Of a DNA stretch of 64,000 nucleotides, positions 49,352-57,550 are shown one piece after another. A model generated the notes under the pieces. It was not told where the DNA came from. It ran no database searches and saw only the letters and a list, made by a program, of their open reading frames with translations. This stretch comes from WLMZ01 sp037140375 (lineage in GTDB: Bacteria; Actinomycetota; Acidimicrobiia; Acidimicrobiales; Ilumatobacteraceae), in contig JBAXER010000003.1 of NCBI GenBank assembly GCA_037140375.1, forward strand, positions 9,497 through 73,496, written 5' to 3'. How positions within the stretch are numbered: the first letter of the stretch is position 1; each line of letters starts with the position of its first letter. A program made the translations under genes and the position numbers.

Positions 49352-51058
49352 TTAGAGCGTGTTGGTGATGGCGCCGGTCTCGGCACCCTGCACCAACTTG
49401 GCGTACTTGCCAAGCACACCGCTGCTGTACTTGTTGGTGTTTGGCACCCAGCCAACCCGACGCTGAGCGAGCTCTTCATCGGAGACCAACAGGTCGAGGC
49501 TGAGCTTGTGCACATCGACCCGAATGCGATCGCCGTCGCGCACGAATGCAATTGGTCCGCCGTCGACAGCCTCGGGGGCAACGTGGCCGATGCAGAAGCC
49601 CCATGTGCCACCGCTGAAGCGACCGTCGGTAACCAGCGCGCAGTCGGCGCCACGACCGGCACCCTTGAGTGCGCCGGTGATCGCCAACATTTCACGCATA
49701 CCGGGACCGCCCTTGGGGCCTTCGTAGCGAATCACGATGACTGTGCCTGGTTGCATCGAACCGCTGACGATGGCAGCCATTGCGCCATCTTCGCCGTCGA
49801 ATACGCGGGCTTCGCCCTCGAACAACATCTGGTCGGCGCTGAGGCCAGCGACCTTGACCACTGAGCCCTTTGGCGCCAGCGAACCGGTGAGTACGTTGAT
49901 TCCACCCTCGCTGTGCAACGGCTGGTCCACCGGGTACACCACAACGCCATCGGGTGGCGGTGGATTGATGAACGCAAGGTTCTCGGCCATGGTCTTGCCA
50001 GTGACAGTCATGCAATCGCCGTGCAACAGACCAGCATCGAGAAGATGCTTCATGACTACGGGCACGCCGCCGACGCGATCGAGGTCGCTCATGTGGAACT
50101 TGCCGCCCGGCTTCATGTCGGCGATGTGTGGCACCTTGGCCGCAATGCGGTTGAAGTCTTCGAGCTCAAGCGCCACGCCGGCCTCGTTCGCGATGGCGAG
50201 CAAATGCAACACAGCGTTGGTTGAACCACCGAGTGCGCTGGTGACCGCAATGGCATTCTCGAACGCCTTCTTGGTCATGATCTGGCGTGGCGTGATGCCG
50301 AGACGAAGCATGTTGACCACAGCCTCACCAGCGAGCACTGCGTCGTCTTCACGACGACGATCGACTGCGGGCGGCGATGCACTGCCGGGCAGGCTCATGC
50401 CAATTGCTTCGGCGATGGAGCTCATTGTGTTCGCGGTGAACATGCCGCCGCATGCGCCCTCGCCGGGGCATGCCTTACGCTCGATCTCGCCGAGTTCTTC
50501 TTCGGTGATCTTGCCAAGCGCACAAGCGCCCACCGCTTCGAACACGCTGGTGATGTCGAGCGCAACGCCGTTGTGATTGCCCGGCAGGATGCTGCCGTTG
50601 TACACGAACACACTGGGCAGATCGAGACGAGCAGCGGCCATGAGCATGGCGGGAATGCTCTTGTCGCAACCAGCCAGGCCAACAAAGCCATCGAGTCGCT
50701 CGGCATGCATGACGCACTCGACCGAGTCGGTGATGACCTCGCGGCTCACAAGCGAAGCGCGCATGCCTTCGTGGCCCATGCTGATTCCGTCGCTGACGGT
50801 GATGGTGCCGAACTCCATCGGGAAGCCACCAGCGCTACGAACGCCTTCTTTGGCGCGCTCGGCAAGTTTGCGCAAGGTCATGTTGCATGGAGTGACTTCG
50901 TTCCACGCGTTCGCAATAGCGATCTGGGGCTTCTGCCAGTCGTTGTCGGTCATGCCGACAGCGCGAAGCATGGCGCGAGCCGGAGCCTTTTGGTAGCCGT
51001 CGGTTACGTCGCGGCTGCGTGGTTTGATGTCAACGGGCATGTCGGTCGATTCGGCCAT
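49352..51058 (-). CDS. ilvD: Dihydroxy-acid dehydratase
   Basis: 568 aa. DGYQKAPARAMLRAVGMTDNDWQKPQIAIANAWNEVTPCN begins it; the Fe-S cysteines appear in PCN, GLAGCDKSIPAM and GEGACGGMFTANTM, with TDGRFSGGTWG near the C-terminus. It dehydrates the dihydroxy acids made by IlvC, the third step of valine and isoleucine synthesis, and is unlinked to ilvBHC 6 kb away. The ATG follows a TACCGT box by 6 nt with no ribosome-binding site, so unlike ilvBHC it lacks an attenuator leader. Confidence 0.95.
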   Translation of the reverse strand: MAESTDMPVDIKPRSRDVTDGYQKAPARAMLRAVGMTDNDWQKPQIAIANAWNEVTPCNMTLRKLAERAKEGVRSAGGFPMEFGTITVSDGISMGHEGMRASLVSREVITDSVECVMHAERLDGFVGLAGCDKSIPAMLMAAARLDLPSVFVYNGSILPGNHNGVALDITSVFEAVGACALGKITEEELGEIERKACPGEGACGGMFTANTMSSIAEAIGMSLPGSASPPAVDRRREDDAVLAGEAVVNMLRLGITPRQIMTKKAFENAIAVTSALGGSTNAVLHLLAIANEAGVALELEDFNRIAAKVPHIADMKPGGKFHMSDLDRVGGVPVVMKHLLDAGLLHGDCMTVTGKTMAENLAFINPPPPDGVVVYPVDQPLHSEGGINVLTGSLAPKGSVVKVAGLSADQMLFEGEARVFDGEDGAMAAIVSGSMQPGTVIVIRYEGPKGGPGMREMLAITGALKGAGRGADCALVTDGRFSGGTWGFCIGHVAPEAVDGGPIAFVRDGDRIRVDVHKLSLDLLVSDEELAQRRVGWVPNTNKYSSGVLGKYAKLVQGAETGAITNTL

Positions 51059-51064
51059 GCCGCC

Positions 51065-51070
51065 ACGGTA
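51065..51070 (-). promoter_or_regulatory. -10 box TACCGT of ilvD, leaderless
   Basis: TACCGT lies 6 nt before the ilvD ATG. Confidence 0.5.
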
Positions 51071-51118
51071 TCAATCAGCGGCACACGATGATGAGTCCGC
51101 TCGCCAGTGGCAGTACTC

Positions 51119-51982
51119 CTACAGATTGAACACGTCGACAGCGTTGTCGCGCAAAAAGCGCGGCCACACGTGGTCACGAAACGGCACTTCGCGTAGTTCG
51201 GCGACAATGCGATCGAGCGATAAGCCCATTGGGTAGTAGCCCGCGTACATCACCTTGTTGACGCCACGACTGTTTGCGTAATCGACGATCTCGCGCGGGA
51301 AATACTTCGGCGCAAACGCGCTGGTCATGTAATACAACCCAGGCCATTTGAGCATCAGCTTCACGGCAAGCTCCTGCCACGGCTCGGCCCCATGACGCAT
51401 GACAATGCGCAAGTCGGGGAAGTCGTAACACACCTGATCGAAGTGTTCGACGTGCTGACACAGCATCGGCACCCGCGGTCCGGGCACTCCGGCGTTGATG
51501 ATGATGGGGAGATCAAGCTCGACGCACGTTGCATACAGCGGGTAGTAGCGGGCGTCGCTGACCGACACCTGCGGCAGGCACCCAGATGGAAACGAGGTGA
51601 CGGCCTTGATGCCCCACTCGGCGTGCCCATGGCGGATACGACGAATCGCGCCGGTGATGTCGTTGGGGTCGGCGTCGATACAACCGATAATGCGATCGGG
51701 ATGATTGCGGAGCGCCCGCACTGACTCGTCGGAGCCCATATGCACCATGCCCCGGGCGACACCGCAACGATCCATGTCGGCAATGAGCATCGCGACCGTG
51801 TCGGTGTCGGCCTGCACATCGGAGGGCACCTCGGTGAACATGTACTGCGCTGGCATCGTCATTGTTTTGGACTCGGCGTCTTTTACGGCCCCGGCCAGAA
51901 ACTGATAGTGATCGGCGGCGTTCTTCTTCGGAAAACCGATCATCAGATCGACGATGCCGATCTGGTCGATGGGATGGCTCAT
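51119..51982 (-). CDS. Third amidohydrolase-2 family protein
   Basis: 287 aa, shorter than the two paralogues of the IclR operon. It begins IGIVDLMIGFPKKNAADHYQF without an obvious His-x-His. Later segments PSGCLPQVSVSDARYYPLYATCVELDLPIIINAGVPGPR, DLRIVMRHGAEPWQELAVKLMLKWPGLYYMTSAFAPKYFPREIVDYANSRGVNKVMYAGYYPMGL follow the amidohydrolase-2 barrel, but the usual catalytic Asp motif (WGSDYPH) is replaced by MYAGYYP. Catalysis may therefore differ or be lost. Start ATG, with a TATGGT box 6 nt upstream. Divergent from the YbaK gene. Confidence 0.78.
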   Translation of the reverse strand: MSHPIDQIGIVDLMIGFPKKNAADHYQFLAGAVKDAESKTMTMPAQYMFTEVPSDVQADTDTVAMLIADMDRCGVARGMVHMGSDESVRALRNHPDRIIGCIDADPNDITGAIRRIRHGHAEWGIKAVTSFPSGCLPQVSVSDARYYPLYATCVELDLPIIINAGVPGPRVPMLCQHVEHFDQVCYDFPDLRIVMRHGAEPWQELAVKLMLKWPGLYYMTSAFAPKYFPREIVDYANSRGVNKVMYAGYYPMGLSLDRIVAELREVPFRDHVWPRFLRDNAVDVFNL

Positions 51983-51988
51983 GGGCGC

Positions 51989-51994
51989 ACCATA
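51989..51994 (-). promoter_or_regulatory. -10 box TATGGT, leaderless promoter
   Basis: TATGGT lies 6 nt before the ATG at 51982; a divergent TACGTT box serves the gene on the other strand 15 nt away. Confidence 0.5.
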
Positions 51995-52008
51995 GATGCG
52001 CTCTTGGC

Positions 52009-52014
52009 TACGTT
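52009..52014 (+). promoter_or_regulatory. -10 box TACGTT, leaderless promoter of ybaK
   Basis: TACGTT lies 7 nt before the GTG at 52022 and fixes it as the start; the open frame continues far upstream inside the amidohydrolase gene. Confidence 0.5.
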
Positions 52015-52021
52015 AGAAACC

Positions 52022-52570
52022 GTGGCACACGCAGCGGGTAAAGGCAGCGACAAAAACGGGGCCAAGGGCTCGACGCCGGCAACCGTGCTTCTGCAGAAGG
52101 CCGGTGTCTCGTTTGCTCTGCATGAGTTCGCTCACGACGCCGCCGATCGCAACTACGGCACCGCAGCGGCTGTCGCGTTAGGCATCGACTACAACCGAGT
52201 CTTCAAGACGTTGCTCGCAGTGGTCGATGGCATGGCCACCGTGCAGGGCGTGCAACCATCGAAGACCGTCGTCGGCATCGTGCCGGTCAGCGGACAGTTA
52301 TCGCTGAAAGAACTTGCCGCCGCCACACGAACCAAGCGCGCCGAAATGTGCGACCCAGCGGTGGCCGAACGGCTCACCGGATACGTAGTCGGCGGGATCA
52401 GCCCCTTTGGCCAACGCAAACACTTACCGACGGTCATCGACCAAAGCTGCCTCGAGTTCGACACCATTTTCGTCAGCGGTGGCAAGCGCGGGTTCGACAT
52501 CGAGATCGCGCCAAGCGATCTCATCGCTGTCTTGAGTGCGCTCACCGCACCAATTGGCGTCGAGCGTTAG
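52022..52570 (+). CDS. ybaK: YbaK/EbsC-family Cys-tRNA(Pro) deacylase
   Basis: 182 aa. ATVLLQKAGVSFALHEFAHDAADRNYGTAAAVALGIDYNRVFKTLLAVVDG near residues 18-68 and GGISPFGQRKHLPTVIDQSCLEFDTIFVSGGKRGFDIEIAPSDLI near residues 122-165 are the family landmarks, with the catalytic Lys in VFKTL. It removes cysteine mis-attached to tRNA-Pro. The GTG start is leaderless. Its end overlaps the convergent M48 gene by 4 nt. Confidence 0.92.
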   Translation: MAHAAGKGSDKNGAKGSTPATVLLQKAGVSFALHEFAHDAADRNYGTAAAVALGIDYNRVFKTLLAVVDGMATVQGVQPSKTVVGIVPVSGQLSLKELAAATRTKRAEMCDPAVAERLTGYVVGGISPFGQRKHLPTVIDQSCLEFDTIFVSGGKRGFDIEIAPSDLIAVLSALTAPIGVER

Positions 52571-53481
52571 GTCAAGCTTCGTCGCCTGTCGGCGGCGCGG
52601 CGCATCAGCGCTTCGATGTGGGCCACCCGACTACGCGCCGATGGATGCGTGAGCTGTGTGTCAGTACGCGTTTGGCTCGACCTGGTCGCCTGCTCAGTAG
52701 CTGCAACGCGTCGCAACGCCGTCGCCAGTTCGCGACCGAAACCCATCTCGACCGCCCGCCGATCGGCTTCAAGTTCGGAGCGCTTGCCGATGGAGTTGGC
52801 CATGCGATTCGAGAACACCAGCGCCGACAAAAACACCCATCCGATTGCATTGAGTAGCCCACTCACTAAACGCCCAACCGCTGTCAGCGCAGACGAGTGG
52901 CTGACGAATGATCGGGTGGCAGCGACAGCAACGTTCTGCAAGAAAAAACCGACGCGAGCCAACAAGAAGATCGGCAAGCTCAACCACTGCCGAAGTGTGA
53001 GTGCCACCGTGTGTAAACCAAGGTGATGCGCGACCTCGTGCGCAAGCACGCCGGTCATCTCGTCACGCGGCAATTCTTCGATAGCAAACGAAGTGACCAC
53101 CAACAAACTTCCACCGCATGCAAACGCGTTCAGATCGTCGGATGGAAGTACCGCCAATGCAAAGCGCCGGTGGGGAATGGCCAGCTGCTGGGCAACACTG
53201 CGCCACGCCGGTTCGAGCCGCTTGGCCTGCTCGGCCGAGGGTCGTCGCGCTCCTAACATGCGCATCACGAGAACCTTCTGCAACGGTCGCCAGAACATCA
53301 CCACCACAGCACCAAAGTGCAGCCCGGCAAGGGCCCAAAACCCAACGTGCCACCAGATGCGCACGGGCAACCAAAACACCACGAGCGACACCAACCACAC
53401 GGGGACGATGGCGACCAACGGCAACACCGCGGTGAGCGACGACATCTCAACCGAACGCTGGGCGCTACGAGAACGACTCAT
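52567..53481 (-). CDS. M48-family membrane zinc metalloprotease (HtpX-like)
   Basis: 304 aa. Two N-terminal transmembrane segments (residues 15-65), then LNAFACGGSLLVVTSFAIEELPRDEMTGVLAHEVAHHLGLHTVALTL with the zinc motif HEVAHH near residue 148, two more hydrophobic segments, and the third ligand in KRSELEADRRAVEMGFG near residue 240. It degrades damaged or regulatory proteins at the membrane. ATG start with GAGAAGG 5 nt upstream. The 286-nt gap upstream of it, towards the HD-GYP gene, shows only the hairpin listed at 53734. Confidence 0.88.
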   Translation of the reverse strand: MSRSRSAQRSVEMSSLTAVLPLVAIVPVWLVSLVVFWLPVRIWWHVGFWALAGLHFGAVVVMFWRPLQKVLVMRMLGARRPSAEQAKRLEPAWRSVAQQLAIPHRRFALAVLPSDDLNAFACGGSLLVVTSFAIEELPRDEMTGVLAHEVAHHLGLHTVALTLRQWLSLPIFLLARVGFFLQNVAVAATRSFVSHSSALTAVGRLVSGLLNAIGWVFLSALVFSNRMANSIGKRSELEADRRAVEMGFGRELATALRRVAATEQATRSSQTRTDTQLTHPSARSRVAHIEALMRRAADRRRSLT

Positions 53482-53733
53482 GCCTTCTCGTTTGTTCGCA
53501 GGTGGGGGCGCGTGCTCAACGATTCACAATCTAGAGCGTTCGCTGCATCGCCGCGTCCAACGTGACTTCGACGCGCACATTGCGTTCAAAAACACGACTG
53601 CTCAGCGCGGTTCTCTGCCACCGAAAGCGTCATGCAGTGAAGCACTGTCAAGGTTGACCTAAGAAGGTTCGCTATCCCTGACTCATTTTCCAATGTTGAC
53701 TAATCTTTGAGCCTCACGAGTACGCAGATCCGG

Positions 53734-53749
53734 TGTGGGCCTACCCACA
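53734..53749 (+). promoter_or_regulatory. Small hairpin in the leader of the HD-GYP gene
   Basis: TGTGGG and CCCACA pair around CCTA, 8 nt before the AAAGGGG ribosome-binding site. It could modulate translation. The rest of the 53482-53767 gap holds a possible promoter (TTGACC near 53653) but nothing else I can support. Confidence 0.35.
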
Positions 53750-53767
53750 TGCAGAAAGGGGTGCGAG

Positions 53768-55534
53768 ATGACTGTTGATGCAACAACCGATACATCACGC
53801 ACCACTGGCGAATCAGTTCGCGAACTGCTCGATCGGGCGAAGAGCATCGAGCTCGACGATCCCGCAACGTCTCGCACATTGGTGCAGCAGGCCCGGGTCA
53901 CGGCGCATTCACGCGGCGATGAAGCCGGTGAGGCCGAGAGCCTCTACCACCTCGCCAGTTTGGCTTATTACACCGGCCACGCCGACGAAGCATTTGGTGT
54001 TGCCGTCGATGCTCGCGATCTCGCCCGCAAGGCTGGCGCTGTCGTTGTCGAGGTGTGGGCGCTCAACCTAATGGGCATCGTGCACTCAAACGCCGGCAAC
54101 CACAGCGAGGCGCTCGCCTGCTGTCTACGTGGCCTTGAGCAATATCGCACCACCGATCACCGCGTGAACGAGGGCGGGCTGCTCAATACCATTGCATCGA
54201 TCCATCACTCCCTCGGCGATACCGATCGCGCCATCGTCACCTACGAGGCGGCGCTCACGGCCAACAAACAACTTGGTCGCCCCGACGATGACGCCATCAC
54301 GCTCACCAACATGGCGCAGCTTCGATCGCAACGCGGCGAGTTCTTCCTTGCCGCGAGCCTGGGCGAATCGGCGCTTGAGATGTCACGTCAGCACGCTCCG
54401 GCGTTTGTGCCCGACGTACTTGCGAACTTGGGCGAGGCGTATTGCAGCCTGGGCGACTCGGCTCACGCTGCTCAGTGTTTCGACGAAGCGCTCGAACTCA
54501 TCGACGAGCGCATGCAGAACGGTCCGATGCCCACTCCATCAACGGTGGCCAACGTGTTCATGGCGCGCGGTAAAGCGGCATTGCGTGAATTCAACTTCCT
54601 GCGTGCCGAAGCCAGCTTGCTCCGCGCACTCGAGGTTTCGCAGCAGTCATCGTTGCCCGCAGTAGAGCTCGACGCTCGCGAGTTGCTCGCCAAGGTGTAC
54701 CGCGAGCTCAGCCGCTTTGAAGAGGCCCTCAACCACCAAGAGGCGCGTTTCGATCTACACCAAGATCTGTTCAACCAGGGCACCGACCTGCGCATCAAGA
54801 CGCTTCAAATCGCGCACGACACCGAGCACGTTCGTCAACAGGCCGAGATCTTGCGACTGCGCACCACCGAGCTTGAAGCATTGGTTCGAGGCCGCACGCA
54901 CGAACTCGAGGAATACCAACTCGAAGCATTCCAGCGTCTCGCCGTATTGGCCGAATTCCGCGACACCGACACCGGCGAACACACCATCCGAGTCGGCGAC
55001 CTCTCGGCCGAAATCGCCCACGAACTCAACGAAGACAGCGACTGGTGCGAGCAGCTCCGCATGGCCGCACGGCTACACGACATCGGCAAGGTGTCTGTTC
55101 CCGATGCCATCTTGCTCAAGCCGGGTCCGCTCACCACCGAAGAATTCGAGATCATGAAGACCCACACAACGGTGGGTGCTCAGATCCTTTCGGGAAGCAC
55201 GTATCCGCTCATTCAACTCGGCGCCATCGTTGCCCTGAACCATCACGAGCGGTGGGATGGCACGGGCTACCCAAGCGGACTCAGCGGCGCCAATATTCCT
55301 CGATGCGGTCGCATTGTCACCGTGGCCGACGTGTTCGATGCACTCACCAGCGAGCGCGTCTACAAGCGAGCGTGGTCTCAAGAAGAGGCGCTCGACTTCA
55401 TCATCAGCGCCCGCGGGCATCAGTTTGAGCCCGACGTGGTCGATGCATTTATCGCCATCATCGTGCGGCGCCATCCACACCTTCGTGCAGTGGTCGATGC
55501 TCATTCCACAATGCCTGCGCGACCACACAGCTGA
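53768..55534 (+). CDS. TPR-repeat protein fused to an HD-GYP phosphodiesterase
   Basis: 588 aa, no signal or membrane segment. Residues about 15-345 form seven or so tetratricopeptide repeats (AESLYHLASLAYYTGHADEAFGVAVDARDLARKAG; TNMAQLRSQRGEFFLAASLGESALEMSR). A coiled-coil follows (RQQAEILRLRTTELEALVRGRTHELEEYQLEAFQRL), then an HD-GYP domain (about 390-575): TDTGEHTIRVGDLSAEIA, the metal motif LHDIGKVSVPDAILLKPG, LNHHERWDGTGYPSGLSG and DVFDALTSERVYKRAW. It probably hydrolyses cyclic di-GMP in response to a partner bound by the TPR part. ATG start with AAAGGGG 6 nt upstream. Confidence 0.9.
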   Translation: MTVDATTDTSRTTGESVRELLDRAKSIELDDPATSRTLVQQARVTAHSRGDEAGEAESLYHLASLAYYTGHADEAFGVAVDARDLARKAGAVVVEVWALNLMGIVHSNAGNHSEALACCLRGLEQYRTTDHRVNEGGLLNTIASIHHSLGDTDRAIVTYEAALTANKQLGRPDDDAITLTNMAQLRSQRGEFFLAASLGESALEMSRQHAPAFVPDVLANLGEAYCSLGDSAHAAQCFDEALELIDERMQNGPMPTPSTVANVFMARGKAALREFNFLRAEASLLRALEVSQQSSLPAVELDARELLAKVYRELSRFEEALNHQEARFDLHQDLFNQGTDLRIKTLQIAHDTEHVRQQAEILRLRTTELEALVRGRTHELEEYQLEAFQRLAVLAEFRDTDTGEHTIRVGDLSAEIAHELNEDSDWCEQLRMAARLHDIGKVSVPDAILLKPGPLTTEEFEIMKTHTTVGAQILSGSTYPLIQLGAIVALNHHERWDGTGYPSGLSGANIPRCGRIVTVADVFDALTSERVYKRAWSQEEALDFIISARGHQFEPDVVDAFIAIIVRRHPHLRAVVDAHSTMPARPHS

Positions 55535-55548
55535 GCAGTCGCTCGCTC

Positions 55549-55554
55549 TACACT
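55549..55554 (+). promoter_or_regulatory. -10 box TACACT of the ferredoxin operon, leaderless
   Basis: TACACT lies 7 nt before the ATG of the ferredoxin gene; no ribosome-binding site is present. Confidence 0.5.
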
Positions 55555-55561
55555 CGCTGCG

Positions 55562-55873
55562 ATGGGCGCCACGCGGACCGAACGAATCGAACACCACACG
55601 CGTAATCCCAAATGGAAGAACGCGCCCGTGCGCATCGAGATGCTCGAGTGCATCAACTGCGATGCGTGCTTACGGCACTGCCCCGATCAATTTGGTGCCA
55701 TCTTCAATCACGGCGCCGATGTGGTCATCGTGCCCGAACTCTGCAGCGGCTGCGACAAGTGTCTGCCGGCGTGTCCGGTGAACTGCATCTACCCATTCCC
55801 CGAATGGGAGCAGGCGGGCTCACCGCAAGAGTGGTGGGAGCTACCGCTCTCGAAGGAAGATCCATACATCTAG
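55562..55873 (+). CDS. Two-cluster (2[4Fe-4S]) ferredoxin
   Basis: 103 aa. Two complete cluster motifs are present: CINCDACLRHCP (residues 30-41) and CSGCDKCLPACP (residues 61-72), with the typical YPFP after the second. It carries electrons between cytosolic redox enzymes. N- and C-terminal extensions of about 25 residues are longer than in minimal ferredoxins and may dock a specific partner. Leaderless ATG start. Followed after 28 nt by an esterase gene and then lgt. Confidence 0.9.
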   Translation: MGATRTERIEHHTRNPKWKNAPVRIEMLECINCDACLRHCPDQFGAIFNHGADVVIVPELCSGCDKCLPACPVNCIYPFPEWEQAGSPQEWWELPLSKEDPYI

Positions 55874-55901
55874 GTGCTGCCTCGTGCGCTAGAACAAGGA
55901 C

Positions 55902-56663
55902 ATGACTTTTTCCATCATGCCCGGTGCCGACGCCTGGTCACACTCAACCACTGCCGCTCACGGCGCCCTCGTCATCCACGGTTTCACGGGTAACCCCGCA
56001 TCAATGCGCGGCGTTGCCGAAGCATTCGCAGCGGGCGGTTACAACGTTGAGCTCCCCCGCCTGCCGGGCCACGGCACAGCGGTTGAAGACATGCTCACCA
56101 CCAGTTGGTCCGACTGGAGCGCAGAAGTAGAGGCTGCGTATCAGCGACTCGCAGCGCGATGCAGCACCATCGTGGTGGCCGGGCTCAGCATGGGTGGCCT
56201 GCTCACGTTGTGGATCGCTGGCAAGCACCCAGAGATCGCTGGCATCGTGTGCATCAACCCAGTCACGCAAGCGCAGGCGCCCGAGGTTGTGGCCATGCTG
56301 CAGGGCATGATCGACTCCGGCACCGAGATCATTCCCGGCATTGGCTCCGATATCGCCGACCCCAGCTCAAAAGAGAAGGCGTACGACGGCACGCCAATTC
56401 GTTGCCTGTTGAGCCTCGTGAACGACGGCGCCGCCACCGTTGCGCCGTCGTATCCATCGTTGAAGATGCCGCTGATGCTGATGAACTCGCCGCAAGACCA
56501 TGTGGTTGAGCCCGCCCAATCCGACTATCTCGCTGCCAACTACGGCGGCACAGTCGAGCGGCTCACACTCGAGCGCAGCTATCACGTGGCCACTCAGGAC
56601 TACGACAAAGAACTCATCTTCACCGAAGCAGTTGCGTTTACGAACCGTGTGATCTCGGCGTGA
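55902..56663 (+). CDS. Alpha/beta-hydrolase, carboxylesterase/monoacylglycerol-lipase type
   Basis: 253 aa. GALVIHGFTGNPASMRGVAEAFAAGGYNVELPRLPGHGTAVEDM near residues 20-65 gives the oxyanion region, VAGLSMGGLLTLWIA (nucleophile Ser near residue 96), SPQDHVV (Asp) and SYHVATQDYDKE (His) complete the triad; the pattern resembles Est30-like carboxylesterases. It would hydrolyse short esters or monoglycerides. ATG start with AAGGA 4 nt upstream. Its stop overlaps the lgt GTG start. Confidence 0.85.
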   Translation: MTFSIMPGADAWSHSTTAAHGALVIHGFTGNPASMRGVAEAFAAGGYNVELPRLPGHGTAVEDMLTTSWSDWSAEVEAAYQRLAARCSTIVVAGLSMGGLLTLWIAGKHPEIAGIVCINPVTQAQAPEVVAMLQGMIDSGTEIIPGIGSDIADPSSKEKAYDGTPIRCLLSLVNDGAATVAPSYPSLKMPLMLMNSPQDHVVEPAQSDYLAANYGGTVERLTLERSYHVATQDYDKELIFTEAVAFTNRVISA

Positions 56664-57550
56664 TGCATCTGAGCCAAGTTGTTGGCAGCATTCCCAGCCC
56701 ATCGGACGGCACCTTCAATCTCGGGCCGCTAAACATTCACGCCTACGGAATGATGATCGCGCTCGGCGTAGTGGCCGGTGTGTGGCTGATGGGCCGTCGC
56801 TTCGAGCAACGCGGTATCGGCACCAAAGACGACGCCAATGCAATTGCGATGTGGGGCGTCATCGGTGGCGTCATCGGCGCCCGGCTCTATCACGTGGCTA
56901 CCGACTGGTCGAAGTTCTCGAATCATCTCGCCGACATCCCCAAGATTTGGCAGGGCGGCCTTGGCATCCCTGGCGGCTTGCTGCTGGGCACGTTCTTCGG
57001 GGTGTGGGCCATTCGTCGACGCGGACTGCCCGTAGCAGTCGCACTCGATTGCGCTGCGCCAGCAATTCCACTGGCCCAGTCGATTGGCCGATGGGGTAAC
57101 TGGTGGAACCAAGAACTCTTCGGTGGACCCACCAAATTGCCGTGGGCGCTACGCATCGATGCGGCCCACATGCCCGAGGGCTATGCCGAAGGAACCACCT
57201 TTCATCCAACGTTTCTCTATGAATCGCTGGCCAACCTTGCACTGTGCTTGGCGCTCGTTGCGTTGAGCCGCAAGGTGAAACTTCGTATGGGTCATCTGAT
57301 GGCCACCTACATCATCGGCTACGGAATCATTCGTTTCTTCGTCGAGGGTTTGCGTATCGACACCGCTCATCACGTGGGCGGTTTGCGATGGAACCAATGG
57401 GTCGCGCTGATCGCGATTGTGGGCGCCGGCCTCTACATCGCCATCTCGTCGCGACGCGAGTTGCCGATTGAGCCAGAAGCGGTTGAGCCCGAAGCGGATA
57501 CCGAAGCCGAAGCGGATGCCGAAGCCGAAGCCGACGAGGCTCGCGACTAA
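56660..57550 (+). CDS. lgt: Prolipoprotein diacylglyceryl transferase
   Basis: 296 aa, seven transmembrane segments. Lgt signatures: GPLNIHAYGMMIALG, ARLYHVATDW near residue 75, IGRWGNWWNQELFGGPT near residue 142 (catalytic Arg/Asn region), HPTFLYES near residue 178 and IRFFVEGLR near residue 225. It adds diacylglycerol to the Cys of lipoproteins such as those found in this window. The last 25 residues are an acidic Glu-Ala-Asp repeat (EPEAVEPEADTEAEADAEAEADEARD), encoded by a repetitive DNA stretch, on the cytosolic tail. Start GTG or the ATG 3 nt later, overlapping the esterase stop. Confidence 0.93.
   Translation: MMHLSQVVGSIPSPSDGTFNLGPLNIHAYGMMIALGVVAGVWLMGRRFEQRGIGTKDDANAIAMWGVIGGVIGARLYHVATDWSKFSNHLADIPKIWQGGLGIPGGLLLGTFFGVWAIRRRGLPVAVALDCAAPAIPLAQSIGRWGNWWNQELFGGPTKLPWALRIDAAHMPEGYAEGTTFHPTFLYESLANLALCLALVALSRKVKLRMGHLMATYIIGYGIIRFFVEGLRIDTAHHVGGLRWNQWVALIAIVGAGLYIAISSRRELPIEPEAVEPEADTEAEADAEAEADEARD

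Noticed and set aside
53482..53767. Cyclic di-GMP riboswitch upstream of the HD-GYP gene
   Set aside because: The GEMM landmarks are missing; only a 6-bp hairpin near the ribosome-binding site is present.
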